Assembly (NCBI GenBank): GCA_002369515.1
Contig: DFFM01000006.1
Location: 1 to 21,139, forward strand
Length of the DNA: 21,139 bases
Source of the DNA: Prevotella sp. UBA3776
GTDB taxonomy: Bacteria; Bacteroidota; Bacteroidia; Bacteroidales; Bacteroidaceae
Direction: 5' to 3'
Position 1 is the first letter of the stretch. Each line of letters begins with the position of its first letter. Shown piece by piece: positions 8,021 through 15,348 of the stretch. The notes beneath the pieces are model-generated. The model searched no databases. It saw only the letters and a program-made list of their open reading frames with translations, and had not been told where the DNA came from. The position numbers were made by a program, and so were the translations under genes.

Positions 8021-8104
8021 AAAGCTGGCGGCGGAATCACAGCAAAACGACGCTGCCGCATTTTGTCGCTGCAAGTGTTGCTAGTGGGATGCCGCTGACG
8101 ATGG

Positions 8105-9619
8105 TCATTTGAATTTTTCCGCATCGCGTTGCATGGCATCAGCAACATCGGCGGCAGTAAAGGGCAAAGGACCAATGCCCAATTCGGGCGCATTGAACGA
8201 CTTGAGGCAGTGGTCGTAGAATACAGGGTCTTTTTGGGGAAGACAGAAAGGCTTGTGGGCGCGTCCCTGTCGGTCGATATAGCAGAAATAAGGTTTTCCG
8301 TACAATCCATCGTCGCGTTTTGAGGCGAAAACGAACCAACGGCTGTTGGACGACCAACTGTGATAGGTGTCGCTCCTTGGGCTGTTGACTTTCTGCATGG
8401 GCACTTTCTGTCCTGTATGCAGATTGATGAGTTGCTGATCGGCTTCCGGATGCCAAATGGGGAAAGTTCCGTAATCGGCTACTGTATAAAGAATGTACTG
8501 TCCGTCGGGACTGACGCGAGGATGACAGACGGAGGATTTCGATGATGAAACTTGTTTGTCGACTATTGGACGTTGGGCGTTGACCAATGTGTCGATGTGA
8601 TTGCCAATGGTTCCTGTCTGTTGGTCGAAGGGAATGCTGACCAGACTATATTGCAACTTTTTCAGTTCGTTGGGGAGACTGACATGTGGGGCGGCACAGA
8701 AATAGATGCGTTTCCCGTCGGGCGAGAAACTGGGAAAAGTCTCGAAGGCCATGCTGTCGGCAAGCAATGGGGTCGTGAAGATGCGATTCTCTTGCAGGTC
8801 GGCGACGTAAACATCGGAAACGGCATCGAACACTTCCAACCGTTTACGGGCCAAAGAGTGGAAAGCGGGAATGATGTTGTTGGTGGAAAATACCAGATAG
8901 CGGCCATTGGGGCTGAAACCGTAATAGACACTGCTCGAAGCCATACTGTCAGTTTTCAGATTGAGTTTGTGCAATTGTCCTTCCCTGTTGAGTATGGCTC
9001 CTCCGCCTTCACCCCTGACATAGAGCATGCTGAGGTTTGGATTTTGTCCTGCGTAGGCGTGGCAATTCATGCATCGATTGCCCACTAGACCATAGTTGCA
9101 GATGGAGCGTTCGTCGAAGTTTTCCAGACAGCGTTCTTGCAGTGTGAGGTTGTTGAAGATCTCGTAGTCGGGTTCAATCAAACGGTAGGTGAGGTAAGGG
9201 TCGATGGAATCGCTGACAACGTGCCAACGGAAAGGTTTGAACTGTTTCCACGAACCGTCGATGCGAGCAGTGAGCGTCACTACAAGGTCCGAACCTGCAG
9301 CCTGACGAAGTGTTTCTCTCCAGTCGTGCAGGCTGAAGCACACTTTGTTGCCGCTTGCATGGACGCTGATTGATGCCAAGGAAGGGTTGTCAGCAAGTCC
9401 AACGGTCACCTGTACGGCATCACAACCGGGTTCGCGCACCAGGAAGTTGAGGGGGGCGATGTTGACGGGTATGGTTACGTCGGCATAGTCAGGATAGATG
9501 GTTGGTTGGCGTTGTTCTTGAGCCACGTTGCCTGTAGGACGAGGCGTACAGCCAGCCAAGCCGACTGCCATGCAGGCTGCCGTCAGCAGGCAGCAAAAGG
9601 TCTTTATGGTTGTTTTCAT
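8105..9619 (-). CDS. Lipoprotein with CxNCH motif and PD40/TolB-like beta-propeller, copy 3
   Basis: The product is 504 aa. The signal peptide ends in LAGC (Cys24). The conserved opening is PTIYPDYADVTIPVNIAPLNF, followed by YRLIEPDYEI, CMNCH (183-187), a GEGGGAIL strand, and propeller repeats FSPNGRYLVF, FSPDGKRIYF, SPDGQYILY and YHSWSSNSRWFVFASKRDDG. It is the most diverged of the three copies yet keeps the Cys-x-Asn-Cys-His motif and all main blocks, so those are probably functional. The start lies 2 nt after the stop of its partner membrane-protein gene, which indicates co-translation. Partner order (membrane protein first, lipoprotein second) is the same in all three pairs. Location is probably the outer membrane, periplasmic side, inferred from the lipobox and the lack of an acidic export signal. 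Function unknown. Confidence 0.85.
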   Translation of the reverse strand: MKTTIKTFCCLLTAACMAVGLAGCTPRPTGNVAQEQRQPTIYPDYADVTIPVNIAPLNFLVREPGCDAVQVTVGLADNPSLASISVHASGNKVCFSLHDWRETLRQAAGSDLVVTLTARIDGSWKQFKPFRWHVVSDSIDPYLTYRLIEPDYEIFNNLTLQERCLENFDERSICNYGLVGNRCMNCHAYAGQNPNLSMLYVRGEGGGAILNREGQLHKLNLKTDSMASSSVYYGFSPNGRYLVFSTNNIIPAFHSLARKRLEVFDAVSDVYVADLQENRIFTTPLLADSMAFETFPSFSPDGKRIYFCAAPHVSLPNELKKLQYSLVSIPFDQQTGTIGNHIDTLVNAQRPIVDKQVSSSKSSVCHPRVSPDGQYILYTVADYGTFPIWHPEADQQLINLHTGQKVPMQKVNSPRSDTYHSWSSNSRWFVFASKRDDGLYGKPYFCYIDRQGRAHKPFCLPQKDPVFYDHCLKSFNAPELGIGPLPFTAADVADAMQRDAEKFK

Positions 9620-9621
9620 GA

Positions 9622-11214
9622 CTATTCTTCGGGTTTGGGTGCTTTACGTTTGTCGAAATAATACCAATAGGTGTCGCTGAAGCGAGTGGAGCCGCGCTGC
9701 ATGTTGTATGCTTTGAATTGCTGGATGACGTCTTCGCGAACAATGTAGCGCTGCCACTCTTCGGCAGGAGCATTGCTGCCGGCCAGCCAAATGCAGAGAG
9801 CTTCCTGGTAGATTTTTTTCGGTCTCGGTCGGCCGATGCTTTCGCAATAGCGGTCGTAGTCGCGTTTGAAGTTTGCAATGTCTTTCAGCAACAGGTCGCT
9901 GCAGAGAATGTAGTCGAGTGCAGCAGTGTTGTCAGGGTTGCTGTCCAACAGCTGCATCATGATGAAATGTGCGTTGTCAGTTAAGGCTATGGTGTCCTTG
10001 CGGTTGGTTAACGCTCGTTTTTCGCGATAGTGGCCGTTGGCGTCGATACGCGCAGCTTTTGCCCATTTTCTGTAGGCCAAAGTGTTGTCGAGTATGCGCA
10101 AGTATTTTTCAGCCGCAGCTGTGTCGCCACTCACAATGTTGCACTCTGCCAACCGTTTCAGCATGCGTACGTCGCGGTTTTGTGGTGAGAATACACTTTT
10201 CATCAAGGCCGCGCGTTCTGTGAAGGTAATGTCGCCCAATGCCCAGTAAAGCTCGTTCATGTTGTTGATGATGAGCCGTGGGGTGGAGGGGCCAATGCGG
10301 TAGAAAGTGCCAAGCTCGTTGGGATAGAATTGGAGCAGTTTGTCTGGGAGCAATCCTTTTTGAGCCTGAATCAGGTTGTAGAAAAACAGCATCTCGTAAG
10401 TGCGGTCCTTCGACTGTTCCACCAATTGCTCAACTCGATTGTAGTTGCCCCAGTTGTATTCGTTGTCAACTGCGAAATCGTTTTCTAAGATGAAATCGGG
10501 TTTCCCCATTTTTCCTATGCCAGGATAGGTGAGTGCGTCATGGGGGGTGAGTAAATAGGTGTTACGGCCAACGGCAATGATGAGCGGAACGAAAATCAAA
10601 GGGATAAAACCTGCAATTTTTGCCCATTTCATCGGCTTTTTTAGCCATTCCACAGGGTTGCTCCAAATCAGAAGTAATATGGCGAAAATCCACACCCCAA
10701 TGCCAAACATCCAATAGGCAAGCATGGTGGCACCGATGATATAGACGACGATGAGCCAGTTCTGTTTCTTCAGCATCCATCCGCCTATAAAGAATATCGC
10801 CGCTCCACCCGTGAGGGCAATGGTGGATGACAGGTGATAGCTGACACGCAGATGGCAGACGGCTTCGAGAGTCATGGCCAGAATGGCTATCCAGAAGGCC
10901 CAGTTCTTTCCTATGCCAGCTTGCTGGAGACCTCGGCGCATCAGGTCGCCCATGGTGAGCAATACAAACGTGAGGATGACGGCTCCCGCGTAAAGGTAGT
11001 AGTAGAACTGAGTGAGGAAATCGCCTGCAAGGCAAGCTAGCCATGCTGGACGCTCAAAGTAGGAGGCTGCATGGTTCCATGTGAGAAGAAACACCTGGCT
11101 CTGCTCTTTGTAGAAGAAATGATAAGAGTAGAAAAACTGGAAGAACACAAAACACAGCACCGCCCAAATGGCAATGACAGCGAAAGTGTAATATCGTGAA
11201 AGAAACTGTTTCAT
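9622..11214 (-). CDS. Multi-spanning membrane protein with TPR-like C-terminal half, DUF6057-like, copy 3
   Basis: The product is 530 aa, about 45-55 residues shorter than the other two copies. ATG 11214 lies about 20-25 nt downstream of a TATCTTTG -7 box. The N-terminal half has several strongly hydrophobic segments up to about residue 215. The family marks are present: YKEQSQVF after the first segment, DFLTQFYYYLYAGAV, and in the soluble half RLAECNIVSG and AEKYLRILDNTLAYRKWA, ending near DTYWYYF. GDESV of copies 1 and 2 is replaced by a region around CHLRVSYHLSS, so this copy is a distinct subgroup. It is followed directly by its lipoprotein partner. A membrane-anchored AraC-type regulator lies upstream on the same strand. 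Function unknown. Confidence 0.83.
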   Translation of the reverse strand: MKQFLSRYYTFAVIAIWAVLCFVFFQFFYSYHFFYKEQSQVFLLTWNHAASYFERPAWLACLAGDFLTQFYYYLYAGAVILTFVLLTMGDLMRRGLQQAGIGKNWAFWIAILAMTLEAVCHLRVSYHLSSTIALTGGAAIFFIGGWMLKKQNWLIVVYIIGATMLAYWMFGIGVWIFAILLLIWSNPVEWLKKPMKWAKIAGFIPLIFVPLIIAVGRNTYLLTPHDALTYPGIGKMGKPDFILENDFAVDNEYNWGNYNRVEQLVEQSKDRTYEMLFFYNLIQAQKGLLPDKLLQFYPNELGTFYRIGPSTPRLIINNMNELYWALGDITFTERAALMKSVFSPQNRDVRMLKRLAECNIVSGDTAAAEKYLRILDNTLAYRKWAKAARIDANGHYREKRALTNRKDTIALTDNAHFIMMQLLDSNPDNTAALDYILCSDLLLKDIANFKRDYDRYCESIGRPRPKKIYQEALCIWLAGSNAPAEEWQRYIVREDVIQQFKAYNMQRGSTRFSDTYWYYFDKRKAPKPEE

Positions 11215-11237
11215 GTTTTATGAGGCTAATTTGTGTG

Positions 11238-11272
11238 CAAAGATACTGCAAAAAACCGTACTCTGTACCAAA
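11238..11272 (-). promoter_or_regulatory. Promoter for the copy-3 module
   Basis: Read leftward, TATCTTTG (11245-11238) is an exact -7 match. The nearest TTTG lies at 11272-11269, a spacing of 23 nt, longer than the usual 19-20, so the -33 part is weak. The bases around the -7 box (TGCAAAGATACTGC on the + strand) closely match two boxes upstream of argD. The leader to ATG 11214 would be about 20 nt. Confidence 0.5.
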
Positions 11273-11278
11273 AAACCG

Positions 11279-11313
11279 AAAAAAAACGCCGTGAATCACT
11301 TCAGGGCGTTTTT
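11279..11313 (-). terminator. Intrinsic terminator upstream of the copy-3 module
   Basis: AAAAACGCC (11282-11290) and GGCGTTTTT (11305-11313) form a 9-bp stem around a 14-nt loop. Read leftward, the stem is followed by further T residues, giving an eight-T run at 11286-11279. Read rightward, five Ts close the stem, so weak bidirectional activity is possible. It lies about 180 nt beyond the AraC-type gene and just upstream of the copy-3 promoter. Confidence 0.7.
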
Positions 11314-11382
11314 GCGTTACTACTTATTAATACTTACTGCAAAACCTATAATATCATTTCCTAAGGTTCCTGTGTTAGTTAC
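11279..11382 (-). ncRNA. Candidate small RNA or attenuated leader
   Basis: A near-consensus leftward promoter (11419-11388) should start transcription near 11382, and the intrinsic terminator ends near 11279, defining a transcript of about 104 nt. No open reading frame of useful length lies inside; the only ATG found is followed by two codons and a stop. It does not resemble an RNA family I recognise. It could be an independent small RNA or a terminated leader that reads through into the copy-3 module under some condition. Prediction rests only on the promoter-terminator pairing. Confidence 0.35.
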
Positions 11383-11387
11383 ATTTG
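11357..11387 (+). promoter_or_regulatory. Possible overlapping divergent promoter
   Basis: On the + strand TACATTTG (11380-11387) matches the -7 consensus and TTTC (11357-11360) is one base from the -33 consensus at a 19-nt spacing. It shares the central TTTGCAAA with the leftward promoter, giving a near-palindromic 16-bp block at 11380-11395. A transcript would run antisense to the 3' end of the AraC-type gene. It may be chance. Confidence 0.25.
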
Positions 11388-11419
11388 CAAAAGTAAATGA
11401 TTTTTTGTTACAGTGCAAA
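11388..11419 (-). promoter_or_regulatory. Leftward promoter between the AraC gene and the terminator
   Basis: Read leftward, TTTG (11419-11416), a 20-nt spacer and TACTTTTG (11395-11388) fit the Bacteroidota consensus exactly. It lies downstream of the AraC-type stop codon and upstream of an intrinsic terminator, so it cannot serve the AraC gene itself. Confidence 0.6.
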
Positions 11420-11493
11420 TGTTATAACCTTAGCCATGTTCAAATTCATGAATCGGAACAAAAAAGACCCATTTCATCGGCAAACGAATCGTT

Positions 11494-12219
11494 TTATGCC
11501 TGAAAATTTTGGTTGGATTGTCGTTGAAATTCGGAAGGCGTCATGCCTATGATACGCTTGAAAGATGAGATGAAGGTGGTTCGCGACTTGAATCCTACAC
11601 TTTCGCCAATTGCTTCGATGGTTTGATTTCCGTAGGTGTTGGAATCACCCATGCGTCGGCAAGCCTCTTTGATTCGATATTCGTTGAGCAGAGCCGTGAA
11701 ATTCATGTTGAGGCTTTCGTTAATCGTTTGTGAGACATATTTGTAGTTCGAACCCACTTTGTCGGCAAGTTGTTTGAGCGAGAATTGGTGGTTGAATATT
11801 TCGTCAGAGTTGTCCAAGAATGTAATGATTTTGACCATTAGTTCGTCTTGTGTGTGTTTTTTCAAGTTGCTCCCCTCGTATTTGGGCTTGTCACTTTCTT
11901 CATGGTGTTGCTCAATTTCCTTTTTCAATTCTTCAATCTGCTCTTCCAACCGTTTTCTCAGAGTTTGTGCTTTCGTGCGGTATGCCATGTCGCGTTTTGC
12001 GCTTTCGTATAGTTTTTTGTTGTTTTCCTTGAGTTGCTGATTGTGCCCAATGAGCAGAATGACAGCCAGAATGAGCGTGGTTAAAATGAGAACTACCGAA
12101 ATAATGACCACACGTCGTGTGACACTGTTGTGATACCCCTCTTCGTATGCATAGGTCAGCGAAACAAGTATGACTATGGAAATGATGTAGGGAACGATGA
12201 GTGCTAGCTGTTTTTTCAT
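11494..12219 (-). CDS. Membrane-anchored AraC-family transcriptional regulator, short form
   Basis: The product is 241 aa. Two hydrophobic helices (about residues 6-25 and 36-58) flank an external loop of only about ten residues. A charged coiled-coil-like stretch follows (about 59-107, rich in K and E), then a C-terminal AraC-type DNA-binding domain (about 123-235) with the double helix-turn-helix and the family ending GFKSRTTFISSFKRIIGMTPSEF. Bacteroidota commonly have such regulators with a large N-terminal TPR sensor; here that part is absent, so signal input must come through the membrane segments, coiled coil or a partner. The gene follows argF' on the same strand with an 89-nt gap and no clear promoter, and lies upstream of the copy-3 module, a plausible target. 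It may be a truncated descendant of a larger sensor. Confidence 0.85.
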   Translation of the reverse strand: MKKQLALIVPYIISIVILVSLTYAYEEGYHNSVTRRVVIISVVLILTTLILAVILLIGHNQQLKENNKKLYESAKRDMAYRTKAQTLRKRLEEQIEELKKEIEQHHEESDKPKYEGSNLKKHTQDELMVKIITFLDNSDEIFNHQFSLKQLADKVGSNYKYVSQTINESLNMNFTALLNEYRIKEACRRMGDSNTYGNQTIEAIGESVGFKSRTTFISSFKRIIGMTPSEFQRQSNQNFQA

Positions 12220-12308
12220 TTAAGGTTGTTGTTTGTAAGAGTTAGTTTAAGCTTTTGTGTTGGTTTTGTTGCAGAAGTTTTTTTAAGCAGTTTTTGTGAG
12301 CGTTGTGC

Positions 12309-13274
12309 TCAGAGTGCTTCGAGCATTCGCTTGAGCACTACTGAGCACGATATCTCGCGGTTGGCAGCCTCGGGAATCACCAGTGAGTTGGGCGACTCTA
12401 TAACGTCGTCGGTCACGATGAGCCCACGTCTGACGGGCAGACAGTGCATGAATTTGCCGTTGTTGGTCCACGACATGTGTTCGTCGTCCACGGTCCAGCT
12501 CATGTCTTTTGAGGTGATTTTGCCGTAGTCGGCAGGGTTGGTTACTCCGGGATTGCTCCAGTTTTTTGCATAGATGAAGTCGGCACCCTCAAATGCTTTT
12601 CGCTGATTGTATTCTATGCGGGCATTTCCAATGAACTTCGGGTCGAGTTCATAGCCTTCAGGATGGGTGATGACAAGGTCAACATCTTCAGCGGCATTCA
12701 TCCACTGGGCAAACGAGTTTGGCACGGCTTGCGGCAAAGCGCGGCAATGGGGTGCCCATGTCAGAACAACCTTGGGTCGCTCTACGGTTTTGTGCTCCTC
12801 GATGGTGATGAGGTCGGCAAAAGCCTGCAAGGGGTGAACAGTGGCTGTTTCCATGGCGAACACGGGCTTGCCAGAGTATTGTATGAATTGGTTGAGCACT
12901 GTTTCGGCGTAGTCGTACTCGCGGTCGGTTAGACCGGCGAACGAGCGTACGCCAATCAGATCGCAGTAGCATCCCATTACGGGTATGGCCTCCAGCAAGT
13001 GCTCGCTCTTGTCGCCGTCCATGATGACCCCACGCTCGGTTTCCAACTTCCATGCACCTGCGTTGACATCAAGCACAATGACGTTCATTCCAAGATTCAT
13101 GGCCGCTTTCTGTGTAGAGAGCCTTGTGCGCAATGAGTTGTTGAAGAAAATCATCATGAGCGTCTTGTTGCGACCCAGATGCTGATACTTGAAGCGTTCG
13201 TTCTTTATCTCTTGTGCCTCAGCCAGTGCCTGGCTGAGGTTTCCTATGTCTTCTACGTTGATGAATGATCTCAT
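12309..13274 (-). CDS. argF': N-succinylornithine (or N-acetylornithine) carbamoyltransferase
   Basis: The product is 321 aa. It transfers the carbamoyl group of carbamoyl phosphate to an N2-acylated ornithine in the arginine pathway; Bacteroidota use the succinylated form. Visible signatures are the carbamoyl-phosphate loop SLRTR (47-51), the GAWKLETERGVIMDGDK segment (73-89), HPLQAFAD (147-154), and HCLPVRR (277-283). It strongly resembles, from memory, the Bacteroides fragilis enzyme. The residue I place at the position separating succinyl- from acetyl-ornithine use (Pro90 in B. fragilis) is Ser90 here, so substrate choice needs a test. AAAGGAAAGG lies a few bases before the ATG. It is the last biosynthetic gene of the leftward cluster, 59 nt after proA. 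Confidence 0.92.
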   Translation of the reverse strand: MRSFINVEDIGNLSQALAEAQEIKNERFKYQHLGRNKTLMMIFFNNSLRTRLSTQKAAMNLGMNVIVLDVNAGAWKLETERGVIMDGDKSEHLLEAIPVMGCYCDLIGVRSFAGLTDREYDYAETVLNQFIQYSGKPVFAMETATVHPLQAFADLITIEEHKTVERPKVVLTWAPHCRALPQAVPNSFAQWMNAAEDVDLVITHPEGYELDPKFIGNARIEYNQRKAFEGADFIYAKNWSNPGVTNPADYGKITSKDMSWTVDDEHMSWTNNGKFMHCLPVRRGLIVTDDVIESPNSLVIPEAANREISCSVVLKRMLEAL

Positions 13275-13333
13275 GTCTTTTTCCTTTCCTTTCTGTTTTT
13301 GTTTGTTTTTTTTCTTTTTGTTTTGCTCTCGGC

Positions 13334-14581
13334 TTAGGGGCGCGTTTGCCCTTCGCCTTCAATCAGCCATTTGTAGGTTGTAATTTCTTCCAAGGCCATT
13401 GGGCCGCGCGGGCCTAGTTTTTGGGTGCTGATGCCTATTTCTGCTCCAAGTCCAAACTGAGCTCCGTCGGTAAACGAAGTGGGAGCATTCCAATACACAC
13501 AGGCTGCATCTACATGCGTCTGGAATTTTCGTGCCGTCTGTTCGTCTTGGGTGATGATGGCCTCGCTGTGTCCACTGCCGTTGCGGTCGATGTGGTCGAG
13601 AGCCTCCTCAAGCGAGCAGACGGTTTTTATGGCCATCTTGTAGTCCATGAACTCAGTACCAAAACTTTCGGCTGTTGCATGTTCGAGCAGGTGGTCGGGA
13701 TAATGCCCTTCAAGTGCGCTGTAGGCGGGCTCGTCGGCGTAGAGAATGACTTGTTTGTCTGCCATTTTGCCTACAAGTTGGGCCAGGTCGTTCAACCGGT
13801 TTTCGTGAATGATCAGACAGTCGAGCGCATTGCACACAGATACTCGGCGTGTCTTGGCGTTGTTGACAATGGCTTTGCCCATTTCCAAATCGCCCTCTTT
13901 GTCGAAGTATGTGTTCACCACTCCAGCACCTGTTTCTATCACTGGCACACGGGCCGTATCGCGCACGAAGTCGATGAGACGGCGGCCACCGCGTGGAATG
14001 CAGAGGTCGATGTAGCCAACGGCATTGAGCATCTCGCCCGTCGCCTCGTGTGTGGCGGGCAGCAGTGCCACCACGTCGCGTGACACACCATGCTGCTCGA
14101 GCACTTCGTGGATGAGCGCCACCTCTTCTCGATTGCTGCTGTCTGCGTCTTTCCCGCCTTTCAGAACACAGGCGTTGCCGCTCTTGAAACAGAGCGAGAA
14201 GACGTCGAACGTCACATTGGGACGGGCCTCGTAGATCATGCCGATGACTCCAAACGGAACACTCACCCGGCAGAGGCGCAGACCGTTGGGCAGCGTCTTT
14301 TGCTTGGTGACATGCCCCAGGGGCGAAGCGAGGGTGGCTACGTTGCGCATGTCTGCGGCTATGCCCTCCAGTCTGTCATCGGTCAGTTGCAGACGGTCGT
14401 AGAGAGGGTTGGTTGGCTCCATGCGGGCCAGGTCGGCAGCGTTGGCTTCCAGAATGCGCTGCTTTTGTGAAGAGATGGCATCGGCCACAGCCAGCAGTAT
14501 TTCGTTGCGCTGTGCGTCAGAGATGAGGGCCAGGCTTTTGCTGGCCCGTTTTGTTTGTTCGAAAATGCTCTTTAATTGCAT
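13334..14581 (-). CDS. proA: Gamma-glutamyl phosphate reductase
   Basis: The product is 415 aa, the usual ProA length. It reduces L-glutamyl 5-phosphate with NADPH to glutamate 5-semialdehyde, the second step of proline synthesis. Motifs include [17 protein letters not shown] (108-124), [24 protein letters not shown], the catalytic cysteine region [10 protein letters not shown] (Cys250) and the C-terminal [22 protein letters not shown]. Its ATG overlaps the end of proB by 10 nt, consistent with translational coupling of the kinase and reductase, which in other bacteria pass an unstable acyl phosphate between them. It has all parts of the family; no irregularity seen. Confidence 0.96.
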   Translation of the reverse strand: MQLKSIFEQTKRASKSLALISDAQRNEILLAVADAISSQKQRILEANAADLARMEPTNPLYDRLQLTDDRLEGIAADMRNVATLASPLGHVTKQKTLPNGLRLCRVSVPFGVIGMIYEARPNVTFDVFSLCFKSGNACVLKGGKDADSSNREEVALIHEVLEQHGVSRDVVALLPATHEATGEMLNAVGYIDLCIPRGGRRLIDFVRDTARVPVIETGAGVVNTYFDKEGDLEMGKAIVNNAKTRRVSVCNALDCLIIHENRLNDLAQLVGKMADKQVILYADEPAYSALEGHYPDHLLEHATAESFGTEFMDYKMAIKTVCSLEEALDHIDRNGSGHSEAIITQDEQTARKFQTHVDAACVYWNAPTSFTDGAQFGLGAEIGISTQKLGPRGPMALEEITTYKWLIEGEGQTRP

Positions 14582-15348
14582 GGTATAAACTCTGTATGGG
14601 GTGTATCTTCAGTCTTTTCCAACAAGTCGATGAGAATGTCGTTGCGTTCGCCATTGGCAATGATGACACGTATGCCAGCCTTCGACACCTTGCTGGCAGT
14701 GGTGTATTTCGAGTGCATGCCGCCACGCCCGAAGGCGCTCTTTTCAGGCTGAATGTACTCGCTCAGGTCGCGTCCGGGAGCCACTTTGCGTATGAGTTCG
14801 GCATTGGGGTCATCGGGGTGGGTGGTGAAAATGCCGTCAATGTTTGAGAGCAGCACCAGTGTGTCGGCCTCCATCATCTGGGCGATGAGTCCCGAGAGCT
14901 CGTCGTTGTCGGTGAACATCAGCTCGGTGACGCTCACGGTGTCGTTTTCGTTGACGATGGGCAGCACGTCGTTTTCGAGCATCACCTTCATGCAGGCCCG
15001 CTGGTTTTCATATTGCTCGCCAGGGCTGAAGTTTTCCTTCATGGTGAGCACCTGTCCAACGGCTATGTTGAACTCGCGAAACAAATCGTAGTAGAGCCCA
15101 ATGAGCTTCACCTGGCCCACAGCCGAGAACAGCTGCCGTTGTTCTACCGAGTCGAGCGAATGGTCCACTTTCAGTTCGCCGCGTCCCGAAGCCATGGCTC
15201 CCGAACTGACCAGAATCACCTCGTAGCCCTGTCGGCGCAGCCATGCCATTTGGTCAACCAGTGCCGACATGCGCGTTACGTCCAGTTTTCCGTCAGGCCG
15301 CGTCAGCACGTTGGAGCCCACTTTCACTACTATTCGTTTCTTTTTCAT
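14572..15348 (-). CDS. proB: Glutamate 5-kinase, short form without PUA domain
   Basis: The product is 258 aa. It phosphorylates glutamate at the gamma carboxylate, the first and regulated step of proline synthesis. The amino-acid-kinase fold is complete: VVKVGSNVL at the N-terminus, VSSGAMASG (48-56), [18 protein letters not shown] and [21 protein letters not shown] near residue 205-225. It lacks the about 100-residue C-terminal PUA domain of the 367-aa E. coli enzyme, as in several other bacterial lineages. Its ATG overlaps the stop of the acyl-CoA ligase in an ATGA, and its 3' end overlaps proA by 10 nt, so three genes are tightly coupled. Confidence 0.95.
   Translation of the reverse strand: MKKKRIVVKVGSNVLTRPDGKLDVTRMSALVDQMAWLRRQGYEVILVSSGAMASGRGELKVDHSLDSVEQRQLFSAVGQVKLIGLYYDLFREFNIAVGQVLTMKENFSPGEQYENQRACMKVMLENDVLPIVNENDTVSVTELMFTDNDELSGLIAQMMEADTLVLLSNIDGIFTTHPDDPNAELIRKVAPGRDLSEYIQPEKSAFGRGGMHSKYTTASKVSKAGIRVIIANGERNDILIDLLEKTEDTPHTEFIPCN

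Noticed and set aside
8021..8104. Possible bidirectional terminator between convergent copies 2 and 3
   Set aside because: Only short stems with bulges (such as CAGC/GCTG near 8039-8072) can be drawn and no T-run follows on either strand.
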